A stretch of 6,208 nt of DNA from Candidatus Babelota bacterium. Lineage in GTDB: Bacteria; Babelota; Babeliae; Babelales; Vermiphilaceae. Positions 1 to 4,951 of the stretch are shown here, piece after piece (positions within the stretch are counted from its first letter, which is position 1; each line of letters opens with the position of its first letter). The notes beneath the pieces were generated by a model. It was not told the DNA's origin. It ran no database searches and was given only the letters and a program-made list of their open reading frames with translations. Location of the stretch: contig JABSSP010000161.1 in NCBI GenBank assembly GCA_013213985.1, positions 1 through 6,208 on the forward strand. Reading direction: 5' to 3'. The translations under genes were made by a program, and so were the position numbers.

Positions 1-1
1 C

Positions 2-127
2 AGAAAGCATTTGCCGTTTTATATTCGTGGTATTAAAAACGCTGCTCAATTACGTAAAAAATTGATGATATCAACCGAATTACAAGAGGTACGGGATGCG
101 CTTGTACAAGCATCAAAAAACCTTTGA
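2..127 (+). CDS. 3' end of an unrecognised protein (partial)
   Basis: The second forward frame is open from the window edge to a TGA at 125-127 and gives 41 residues, beginning RKHLPFYIRGIKNAAQLRKK and ending in ALVQASKNL. The segment is basic and, in its second half, looks like an amphipathic helix (LRKKLM...ELQEVRDALVQA). I do not recognise the family from this tail alone. AT-rich third positions and a clean stop just before a promoter support real coding. The -35 box of the tRNA promoter overlaps its last two codons, so there is no room for a hairpin terminator between this gene and the tRNA operon. Confidence 0.6.
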   Translation, partial: RKHLPFYIRGIKNAAQLRKKLMISTELQEVRDALVQASKNL

Positions 128-152
128 CTTTCAGGGTTTTTTACTTTAGAAT
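124..152 (+). promoter_or_regulatory. Sigma-70 promoter of the tRNA operon
   Basis: A -35 box TTGACT (124-129, 5 of 6 consensus) lies exactly 17 nt before a -10 box TAGAAT (147-152, 5 of 6). The predicted start of transcription near 159-160 is about 10 nt before the mature 5' end of tRNA-Val at 169. The TGA stop codon of the upstream gene (125-127) lies inside the -35 box. The arrangement is typical of a strong stable-RNA promoter. I saw no GC-rich discriminator that would point to stringent control. Confidence 0.75.
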
Positions 153-168
153 TTTAACGTCCATTAAG

Positions 169-244
169 GGGCGGTTAGCTCAGTTGGTAGAGCACCAGTC
201 TTACAAACTGGGGGTCACAGGTTCGAATCCTGTACCGCCCACCA
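169..244 (+). tRNA. tRNA-Val (anticodon UAC)
   Basis: This is a complete 76-nt cloverleaf including an encoded CCA. The acceptor stem GGGCGGT (169-175) pairs perfectly with ACCGCCC (234-240). The D arm is GCTC/GAGC (178-181/190-193), the anticodon stem CCAGT/ACTGG (195-199/207-211) and the T arm ACAGG-TTCGAAT-CCTGT (217-233). Loop CTTACAA puts TAC at positions 34-36, which reads GUA and the other valine codons by wobble. The discriminator is A241 and CCA is at 242-244. First gene of a three-tRNA operon. Confidence 0.97.
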
Positions 245-250
245 TTGAAA

Positions 251-377
251 TTTTCGCAATGGCGATTATAGTAATTAAAAAGGCTATATTCCTCGGTAGC
301 TCAGTTGGTAGAGCACACGACTGTTAATCGTTAGGTCGCAGGTTCGAGTCCTGCCCGGGGAGCCATAATTGCGAAAA
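251..377. repeat. 10-bp inverted repeat flanking tRNA-Asn
   Basis: TTTTCGCAAT at 251-260 is the exact reverse complement of ATTGCGAAAA at 368-377. The two arms lie in the spacers before and after tRNA-Asn (290-365), so in the polycistronic precursor they could pair and put the whole tRNA in the loop of a long-range stem. That geometry recalls processing stalks around rRNAs, but whether this one is used is inference. Confidence 0.5.
290..365 (+). tRNA. tRNA-Asn (anticodon GUU)
   Basis: This is a 76-nt cloverleaf with encoded CCA (363-365). Acceptor TCCTCGG (290-296) pairs with CCGGGGA (355-361) with one G-U. The D arm is GCTC/GAGC (299-302/311-314), the anticodon stem CACGA/TCGTT (316-320/328-332) and the T arm GCAGG-TTCGAGT-CCTGC (338-354). 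Loop CTGTTAA gives anticodon GTT, for Asn. The outermost anticodon-stem pair (C316/T332) is a mismatch, and the rest is regular. Discriminator G362 fits tRNA-Asn. Confidence 0.97.
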
Positions 378-380
378 ATC

Positions 381-397
381 CCCCAATTGTTTTGGGG
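381..397 (+). promoter_or_regulatory. Leader hairpin overlapping the tRNA-Asp 5' end
   Basis: CCCCAA (381-386) is complementary to TTGGGG (392-397), with a 5-nt loop. The 3' arm includes G394-G397, the first four bases of the tRNA-Asp acceptor stem, so the hairpin and the mature acceptor stem are mutually exclusive. It has no following T-tract, so it is not a terminator. It could delay tRNA-Asp folding or mark the RNase P site, or be chance. Confidence 0.35.
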
Positions 398-471
398 CTG
401 TAGCTCAGTTTGGTTAGAGCGTCCGCCTGTCACGCGGAAGGTCGCGAGTTCGAGTCTCGTCAGCCCCGCCA
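394..471 (+). tRNA. tRNA-Asp (anticodon GUC)
   Basis: This is a 78-nt cloverleaf with encoded CCA (469-471). Acceptor GGGGCTG (394-400) pairs perfectly with CAGCCCC (461-467). The D arm is GCTC/GAGC (403-406/417-420), the anticodon stem TCCGC/GCGGA (422-426/434-438) and the T arm GCGAG-TTCGAGT-CTCGT (444-460) with one G-U pair. Loop CTGTCAC gives anticodon GTC, for Asp, and G468 is the usual discriminator. Last gene of the operon. No terminator follows, and the next reading frame begins 8 nt later. Confidence 0.97.
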
Positions 472-479
472 TATGTGTA

Positions 480-912
480 ATGGCACGTAATAAAAAAATG
501 AATAATATTAAGACTGTAGCATTGTGGAATAGAGAGCCTCAATCAGAAATTGGATATATTAGCCTGGGAAATGAATTGATAGCTTGGGCTCAAAAAGAAA
601 GTTCGCTTTCTATAGATGGATTCCCTATCAGTAAGATGATTGCTCCATCTATTTTCCATGCATTGCTGGACAAATCAACAGAATTTTCTCAAGCATACGA
701 TCTTGCTTTAGGTATTATTGGTTCACGAAGAGAGCGTTTAGCGCATGAGGGTATGTTAAATGCTCTTATAGTACGCGATGCCTTTATATGATCCTGTTTA
801 TCGAAAGTGGCTAATTAGTGCAAAAAATAAAGACAAAGATATAGGTAAAACTAAAGTTATTACTGTTGGTATTCCCACATATCTAAACTGCCCTGACGGA
901 TCTCATAAATAA
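480..912 (+). pseudogene. Frameshifted phage terminase small-subunit-like gene
   Basis: Two overlapping frames read as one protein. The first runs from ATG 480 (or ATG 498) to TGA 789-791 and contains ...GNELIAWAQKES and ...FSQAYDLALGIIG, then RRERLAHEGMLNALIVRDAF. The second, in the next frame, continues with YDPVYRKWLISAKNKDKDIG and ends at TAA 910-912. Joining them needs a single +1 step near 778-791. The layout (an acidic N-terminal part with a W and a buried helix, an EFxxAYxxA helix, then an LAxEGxLN segment) resembles small DNA-packaging/terminase-like proteins found in phages and in some intracellular bacteria. This is a style match, not an identification. No good Shine-Dalgarno site precedes either start, and the gene is probably read, if at all, from the tRNA promoter. 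It is either a decayed phage-derived gene or, less likely, one decoded by +1 frameshifting. Confidence 0.6.
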
Positions 913-929
913 GAAAGAGATGCATTAAT

Positions 930-1226
930 TTAGAGAACAGTCTCAATGAAGACAAGCTTTAAGCGAGCCATCTGCTTATCAATAGAACATCCTCTGAGGG
1001 TATTAGCTTTTAAGTAAATATCTTTGTAATAATGCGCAAATATTAAATTCCACATAGTAAAAACATGGTCAATACCCCCTTGATCTTGGGAACTTGCGCC
1101 TTTTGACTTTTGATTCCAATAGTATGAAATTATTATTAGTGGTATTTTTAATATTAAGGGACAAGATATGTTCAAAAGTCGTTTTGTTTTCGTTAGTATA
1201 CTTGTTTTGTCATGTTTCAACGGCAA
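930..1226 (-). pseudogene. Unrecognised 98-residue frame, possible gene remnant
   Basis: Read leftward from ATG 1226 to TAA 930-932. The second half (...GGIDHVFTMWNLIFAHYYKD and onward to ...KLVFIETVL) has protein-like composition and AT-rich third positions. The first half is a run of Lys and Ile typical of chance translation of AT-rich DNA. ATG 1226 has no Shine-Dalgarno site. I recognise no family. It overlaps the small + strand frame at 1168-1236, so at most one of them was a gene there. It could be the C-terminal end of a lost gene or a chance frame. Confidence 0.25.
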
Positions 1227-1236
1227 AGATATTTAA
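1168..1236 (+). pseudogene. Truncated lipoprotein or secreted-protein start
   Basis: A 22-codon frame begins with ATG 1168, preceded by AAGGGA (1156-1161) at 6-nt spacing, a good ribosome binding site. The peptide starts MFKSRFVFVSILVLSC: a basic N-terminus, a hydrophobic core and VLSC, which resembles a lipobox. It stops at TAA 1234-1236 six residues after the Cys. A good translation start followed by a complete export signal and almost no mature protein suggests the 5' end of a lost secreted gene. A genuine very short lipoprotein is possible but less likely. Confidence 0.4.
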
Positions 1237-1268
1237 CTGGCTTGACAAAATTTTAGAAGACTAAGCAA

Positions 1269-1376
1269 ATGAGTTTTTTCACTTGAAGATCTATTCATAC
1301 AGCAAAAGATCGTCCTTGGGAATTAGTTGCCTGTATAGCGTTTAAAGAAAAGATGCGTGCAACAGATTTTGGTAAT
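1269..1376 (+). pseudogene. Short coding-like remnant before the methyltransferase
   Basis: In frame with an ATG at 1269, the DNA reads MSFFT, a TGA at 1284-1286, then a stretch containing AKDRPWELVACIAFKEKM, rich in codons for W, C, D and E and unlike AT-rich noise, fading into a poly-Phe run after about 1376. There is no plausible start after the TGA except an internal Met. I recognise no family. It is best read as a fragment of a decayed gene, and it could also be chance. Confidence 0.25.
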
Positions 1377-1407
1377 TTTTTTATTTTTTTAATTTCAGAG
1401 GTTATTT

Positions 1408-3105
1408 ATGAGAACTATTCGTATTTTTTCAATTTTAAGTATTTTTTCGTTGTACTGTGCTCACAATTTTACTCAAGATATAAAAAGAAGTACCACGAGC
1501 GAAAAAAGTTTTGATTTTCTTGATCATAAAAACAGACAACTTAATTTGTACTTAGATTTAATTAGATACAATACTGAGGAAAAGATTGGTATACTGCCAT
1601 ATATTCTAAAAAAACCCGATGGTACTTATTTAGAAATAGGTACAGGTGGTGATCCTATTGCAAAAATGTTATCTCAAATTCCTTCAACTTCTCCGGTTAC
1701 TCTTATTGTATCGGATATTGAAACAGGCGTTTTGCAAGCATTGCCGCATAGGCATCCTAAGTTGCAACAATACTTGGATGCTTCGCAAGGACTAAAATTG
1801 AAACTAATGCAGATGGATGCTACGGATATGAGTGTTTTTAAAGATAACTTTCTTAGTGGTATTAATGCCTCTTCTATTGTGCATGAAATCATTTCATATG
1901 GAGGAGGATTTCATGGCATGAAGAAGTTTTTTAAGGAAGCGTTTAGAACACTAAAGCTAGGGGGTATACTGGCATACAGAGACCCTGAAAGTGTATTGGA
2001 TAAAAAAGAACTCGTGTCTCTTTCTCTTCACACTAAGAATATCCGTCTATTTACACATATTTTTCTCTATAAATTTTTAGATCAACGTGGAAGTTCTTTA
2101 GCGAAATCTGGACGTAAATTTAAAATGTACGATCCAAAATCAATTATGTTTACGATTTATAAGAAAAATGTAGGGGTACCAAGTATATTGACATATGAAG
2201 AATATTTGAAAATTCCCTCCTATGATATTGACTTTTCTAGAAAATATTACGTTACGCTTCCTTCTGGACTATATCGCGAACTTGCTCGTCACTATCTAAC
2301 TTATTTGCACCAATGCAATCCCCTGGTATTCGTAAAATGTACGCCCGATATTGTTTCTGGACAATATACAGTTAATTATTTAGCACATAGTACCAGCGGG
2401 TTGTTTTCTCTTTTTTTGAAAAAAAATGGCGACTCTTTAGAAGGAGCTAAGATTGATTTAGCTCAAAAGATTAAGCTTAATCAGCATATTGAAGATATAG
2501 GACAAGTGCTTGAATTTGGCATTCATCTTCATTTTTCTGATCATAAGGCACAGTATACTTTGCGTAATATTTTGCAGGAACATGGTTTTTCGCCATCTAA
2601 TTATATTATTGCATTGAGTGATAAAGATTGCTTGCTGGATTATCGAATCTTTGGTCTTTTATATGATGAGATTCACCGAATTATTTTTGATGAATTTAGT
2701 GGTATCGCAGAAAAGAAAGATGAAGAACATACTAAATGGCTTAAACGAGAGGGAGAGGAGTTCTATTTTTATTTATCGGCTGATGAATTAATTACTGCAG
2801 TACTCAAGATGACACAAACAGAGTATATAAATGAACACGGGATTAAGCAAATTCTTGTTTTATGTCCATTAACAGCAGATCATAATAAATTTATAGAGCG
2901 TATTTGTTATTCGGAAATATTAAAAGATTCTCTAAGGATTGAGGATACACTTGGGTATGAAATTGATGTTATCGATGGAAAACGCTTTATCCATTTTTCT
3001 AAGATGACCTTACAGGATGCAACACCTATCTGTAGAGATATAATAAAAACAGATTCGACGAAATATAAGAAATTAAAAACGTATCTAGATTCATTAAAAG
3101 TATAA
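1408..3105 (+). CDS. Exported class I SAM-dependent methyltransferase-like protein
   Basis: This 565-residue protein starts at ATG 1408, with AGAGG (1397-1401) at 6-nt spacing and an in-frame TAA at 1390-1392 that excludes longer forms. Residues 1-17 (MRTIRIFSILSIFSLYC) are a signal-peptide-like basic/hydrophobic segment without a proper lipobox. A Rossmann methyltransferase core follows: motif I LEIGTGGDP (75-83), a strand ending in D103 (IVSDIE), an acidic DAT (137-139), SSIVHEIISYGGG (155-167) at the motif IV position, and the post-core segment FRTLKLGGILAYRDPE (179-194). About 370 further residues match no domain I recognise; they include YFYLSADELITAVLKM and QILVLCPLTADHN. Methyl acceptor and final location are unknown. 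An export signal on a SAM-binding enzyme is unusual because SAM is cytoplasmic, so it may be a membrane-anchored or secreted host-directed protein (inference). It is the first gene of a unit with the Nudix gene, 16 nt downstream. There is no visible lesion. Confidence 0.85.
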   Translation: MRTIRIFSILSIFSLYCAHNFTQDIKRSTTSEKSFDFLDHKNRQLNLYLDLIRYNTEEKIGILPYILKKPDGTYLEIGTGGDPIAKMLSQIPSTSPVTLIVSDIETGVLQALPHRHPKLQQYLDASQGLKLKLMQMDATDMSVFKDNFLSGINASSIVHEIISYGGGFHGMKKFFKEAFRTLKLGGILAYRDPESVLDKKELVSLSLHTKNIRLFTHIFLYKFLDQRGSSLAKSGRKFKMYDPKSIMFTIYKKNVGVPSILTYEEYLKIPSYDIDFSRKYYVTLPSGLYRELARHYLTYLHQCNPLVFVKCTPDIVSGQYTVNYLAHSTSGLFSLFLKKNGDSLEGAKIDLAQKIKLNQHIEDIGQVLEFGIHLHFSDHKAQYTLRNILQEHGFSPSNYIIALSDKDCLLDYRIFGLLYDEIHRIIFDEFSGIAEKKDEEHTKWLKREGEEFYFYLSADELITAVLKMTQTEYINEHGIKQILVLCPLTADHNKFIERICYSEILKDSLRIEDTLGYEIDVIDGKRFIHFSKMTLQDATPICRDIIKTDSTKYKKLKTYLDSLKV

Positions 3106-3121
3106 AAGGCTATGGGGTATT

Positions 3122-3625
3122 ATGTTTGATGAATTACTAGATATTGTTAACGATCATGATGAAGTAATTGGTCAAAAATTACGATCTGAGATTTATCACG
3201 GTAAATTAAGTAATTTTCGTGTGGTTAATGCTTTCATACAGAATGATAAAGGACAGTTGTGGATTCCTCGTCGGGTAAAATGTAAACGAATTTTTCCTCT
3301 TTGTCTTGATGCAAGTATGGGGGGACAGGTAGTGGCGGGCGAATCATATCAAGAAGCATTTAAGCGTGAACTTATGGAAGAGTTACGAATTAGTTTATCT
3401 TCGGTGGTTTATCGAGAAGTTGGATTTTTAACCCCACATCAACATGCGATGTCTGCGTTTATGAAGGTATTTTTATTACAAAGTAATGAAGTACCTGATT
3501 ATAATGCAGAGGATTTTTTTGAGTTTTTTTGGTTGACTCCTCAAGAGGTAATATCTCAGTTGGAAAATGGAGATAAGAGTAAGGACGATTTGCCTAAAAT
3601 GATACAACATTTATTTATGACCTAA
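3122..3625 (+). CDS. Nudix hydrolase, IPP isomerase/YfcD type
   Basis: This protein of 167 residues begins at ATG 3122, with GGGG at 3114-3117. Early residues DELLDIVNDHDEVIGQKLRS (3-22) match the entry strand of the IPP-isomerase-like/YfcD Nudix group, followed by a core strand with WIPRR (47-51) and the LDASMGGQVVAGE region (62-74). The Nudix box spans 68-90 and fits G-x5-E-x7-REUxEE: G68, E74, R82, E83, E86, E87, so the metal-binding glutamates are present. The usual Gly near the end of the box is Arg (R89). Nudix enzymes hydrolyse or isomerise diphosphate-linked substrates in the cytoplasm; the substrate here is not predictable, and the protein lacks features needed to call it a true isopentenyl-diphosphate isomerase. 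It lies 16 nt after the methyltransferase gene, and its TAA overlaps the ATG of the ankyrin gene by one base, so the three were probably one operon. Confidence 0.9.
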   Translation: MFDELLDIVNDHDEVIGQKLRSEIYHGKLSNFRVVNAFIQNDKGQLWIPRRVKCKRIFPLCLDASMGGQVVAGESYQEAFKRELMEELRISLSSVVYREVGFLTPHQHAMSAFMKVFLLQSNEVPDYNAEDFFEFFWLTPQEVISQLENGDKSKDDLPKMIQHLFMT

Positions 3626-4433
3626 TGAATTTGTTGTATCGGGCTATATTAGATGATTCAGCTGATGATGTAAAGCATGCAATAGATGCCGGGGCCAAGC
3701 CTAACGATAAAGAGTTCTACAGATCAGGAGAAAAGTTGCGTCCCTTAGGGTGGGCGATTCTTTTTGCCAAGTCTAAAGCTGCTGAGGCATTGTTAGAATA
3801 TGGTGCTAGGACTGAGAGCTTAGGGAAGCATAAAAAGCTTAACGCCGATTTATTTAAACCAATAGAATATGCTTTATCGATGGGAGATATTAAAACTTCC
3901 CTTGCGCTGCTAAAGCACACTAAAGACAAGTGAATTTTTCAAGTTTCTATTCAAGGCTGTGATCTTTTTCAATATCTTATTGAGAATGTTAATCCTACAG
4001 GAATAAAAGATCTGGTACTTGAGTTTATACAGGAACTTATTGATCATGGTTACGATATTAACTCTACTCATTATAAAGCTTCTATGGGCCTACCTGTTCC
4101 TCAATGTAAAAGTGCATGGGTTTCTGCGATTTATAGCCAATTTTATTTTGTTGAAGTTTTAGAATTGCTTATGAAAAATGGTGCAAATCCAAGCCAGCGA
4201 ATATCCAATGGTAGTTGTATTTGGAGTCCTTTGCATGTTGCAATTCAAACTAACAATCTCAGTGCCGTCAGGTTTTTATTAGATGCTGGTTCCGATTTAA
4301 CTAAAAAAGCTGGACCCTCTATGCCCACTAAGCGAAGTACTGCTAATCCTCCAGGGACACCTGAGCCTTATCCCTAAAGCATATCGAAAACAGTGAGATG
4401 ATAAATCTTCTGATTAAATGTGGCGTACGGTAG
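3625..4433 (+). pseudogene. Ankyrin-repeat protein gene, interrupted by a stop and a frameshift
   Basis: The ATG at 3625 shares its A with the Nudix stop (TAATG), implying translational coupling. The frame gives 102 residues with ankyrin-type helices (LLYRAILDDSADDVKHAIDA, then AAEALLEYGA) and stops at TGA 3931-3933. Immediately past the TGA the same frame continues with ankyrin-like sequence, including YFVEVLELLMKNGANP, SPLHVAIQTNNLSAVRFLLD and AGSDL, to TAA 4375-4377. A last repeat half, HIENSEMINLLIKCGVR, lies in another frame and ends at TAG 4431-4433, so a one-base loss (or two-base gain) occurred at about 4360-4377. The undamaged gene would have encoded about 270 residues with five or so repeats. 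Ankyrin proteins bind other proteins and are often host-directed effectors in intracellular bacteria; no export signal is visible here. The 102-residue N-terminal product could still be made. TGA recoding is unlikely because TGG is used for Trp. Confidence 0.85.
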
Positions 4434-4487
4434 TAAATATATGAACCATAGCTGTTCTATAATTCATAGTGTAATGAGATTTTCAAT

Positions 4488-4626
4488 ATGAAAGAAAAAT
4501 TTAATGCTTTAGAGTTTTTATCTGTTAGTAATATATCTTCAGCGGACATGAGACAACTGATAAATCGAAAAATGTAGTCTTTGTGATTATTTTGATCGAT
4601 TAACCAGTAAAGTTGGAATTATTTAA
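4488..4626 (+). pseudogene. Small broken frame, unrecognised, possibly F-box-like
   Basis: ATG 4488 opens a 29-codon frame containing NALEFLSVSNISSADMRQLI and ending at TAG 4575-4577. In another frame the sequence goes on with CSLCDYFDRLTSKVGII to TAA 4624-4626. Joined, the spacing of hydrophobic residues and the C-x2-YFDRL segment loosely recall an F-box helix bundle, which often occurs with ankyrin proteins in host-associated bacteria. The resemblance is weak and rests on an assumed frameshift. There is no clear Shine-Dalgarno site. Confidence 0.25.
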
Positions 4627-4696
4627 TAAACCATAGTTTTCTTGTAAGCTACTCCATCTAAAAGTTCGAAGTGTGCCCAATGTCTGCCGCCAGATC

Positions 4697-4727
4697 AAAA
4701 AAAACCCTTAAACAAGGGGTTTTTTTT
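4697..4727. terminator. Bidirectional Rho-independent terminator
   Basis: Eight A residues (4697-4704), CCCTT (4705-4709), loop AAAC, AAGGG (4714-4718), one extra G, then eight T residues (4720-4727). The GC stem is extended by A-T pairs, and a T-tract follows on either strand. It can end transcripts from the methyltransferase-Nudix-ankyrin unit on the + strand and leftward transcripts from the hydrolase on the - strand, about 225 nt past the hydrolase stop. The core stem is short, so efficiency is uncertain. Confidence 0.8.
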
Positions 4728-4889
4728 AATACAAATAAAAGTCCCAATAACATACCATCTCAATTTTTGGCTTGCCGTCCAAATATAAAATAGATGATAT
4801 ATGAGCTTGACAATCGAGGGTTAGTTTTATGGAGTGTTAACTGGATACATTTATTAGCCCTTCAATATAGTAAGGACGTGGGGTGCAAC

Positions 4890-4922
4890 ATGAAACAATT
4901 TTTTATGTCACTACTATTATGA
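4890..4922 (+). pseudogene. Orphan signal-peptide start
   Basis: ATG 4890 follows GGGGTG (4879-4884) and encodes MKQFFMSLLL, then TGA 4920-4922. Past the TGA the same frame reads LFFQC and then TAA. A basic residue, a hydrophobic run and a Cys suggest the remains of a lipoprotein or secreted-protein start broken by a nonsense codon. It is very short and could be chance. Confidence 0.25.
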
Positions 4923-4951
4923 CTATTTTTTCAATGTTAAATGGTACACCG

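Larger units (their letters stand above)
913..1407. other. Gene-poor region with coding scraps
   Basis: There is no intact recognisable gene in these ~495 bases. They hold an orphan signal-peptide start (1168-1236), a 98-codon frame on the opposite strand (930-1226) of doubtful reality, and a short coding-like stretch before the methyltransferase (1269-1376). The T-rich run at 1374-1390 just before the methyltransferase has no hairpin in front of it, so it is not a terminator. A good TTGACA box at 1242-1247 has no convincing -10 partner. Confidence 0.5.
4434..4951. other. Gene-poor region between convergent genes
   Basis: There is no intact gene in these ~520 bases. They contain a small broken frame (4488-4626), a bidirectional terminator (4697-4727) and an orphan signal-peptide start (4890-4922). 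The stretch 4728-4889 shows no reading frame, repeat or RNA structure I can support. It includes a TTGACA at 4807-4812 without a good -10 box. Confidence 0.6.

Noticed and set aside
284..472. Open frames over the tRNA operon on both strands
   Set aside because: They lie on three well-formed tRNA genes and encode translations of the cloverleafs, so they are chance frames.
1242..1267. Promoter with TTGACA at 1242-1247 for the methyltransferase
   Set aside because: No hexamer 16-18 nt downstream resembles a -10 box. The same applies to TTGACA at 4807-4812.
1374..1390. T-rich tract before the methyltransferase as a terminator
   Set aside because: No stem-loop precedes it.
1674..1892. Antisense frame inside the methyltransferase gene
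   Set aside because: It is a shadow of a well-supported coding frame, with no ribosome site and no recognisable product. The antisense frames at 3717-3929 and 5141-5350 are rejected for the same reason.
4655..4695. Second copy of the tRNA-Asp 3' end (AGTTCGA...GCCGCCA) as a phage attachment repeat
   Set aside because: Only two short words match and the distance between them differs; this is not a real repeat.
4640..4700. Degenerate 5S rRNA on the - strand (GGCGGC, GGGCACAC, CGAAC and ATGG-AGTA in the expected order)
   Set aside because: Spacing is far too short, and I could not form the closing helix or the loop E region. It is probably coincidence.
3625..4920. TGA read as an amino acid (alternative genetic code), since TGA interrupts the ankyrin frame, the 1269 remnant and the 4890 remnant
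   Set aside because: TGG is used for Trp in the methyltransferase, Nudix and hydrolase genes, and TGA ends the first gene and the hydrolase where homology or context expects a stop. The ankyrin gene also needs a frameshift.
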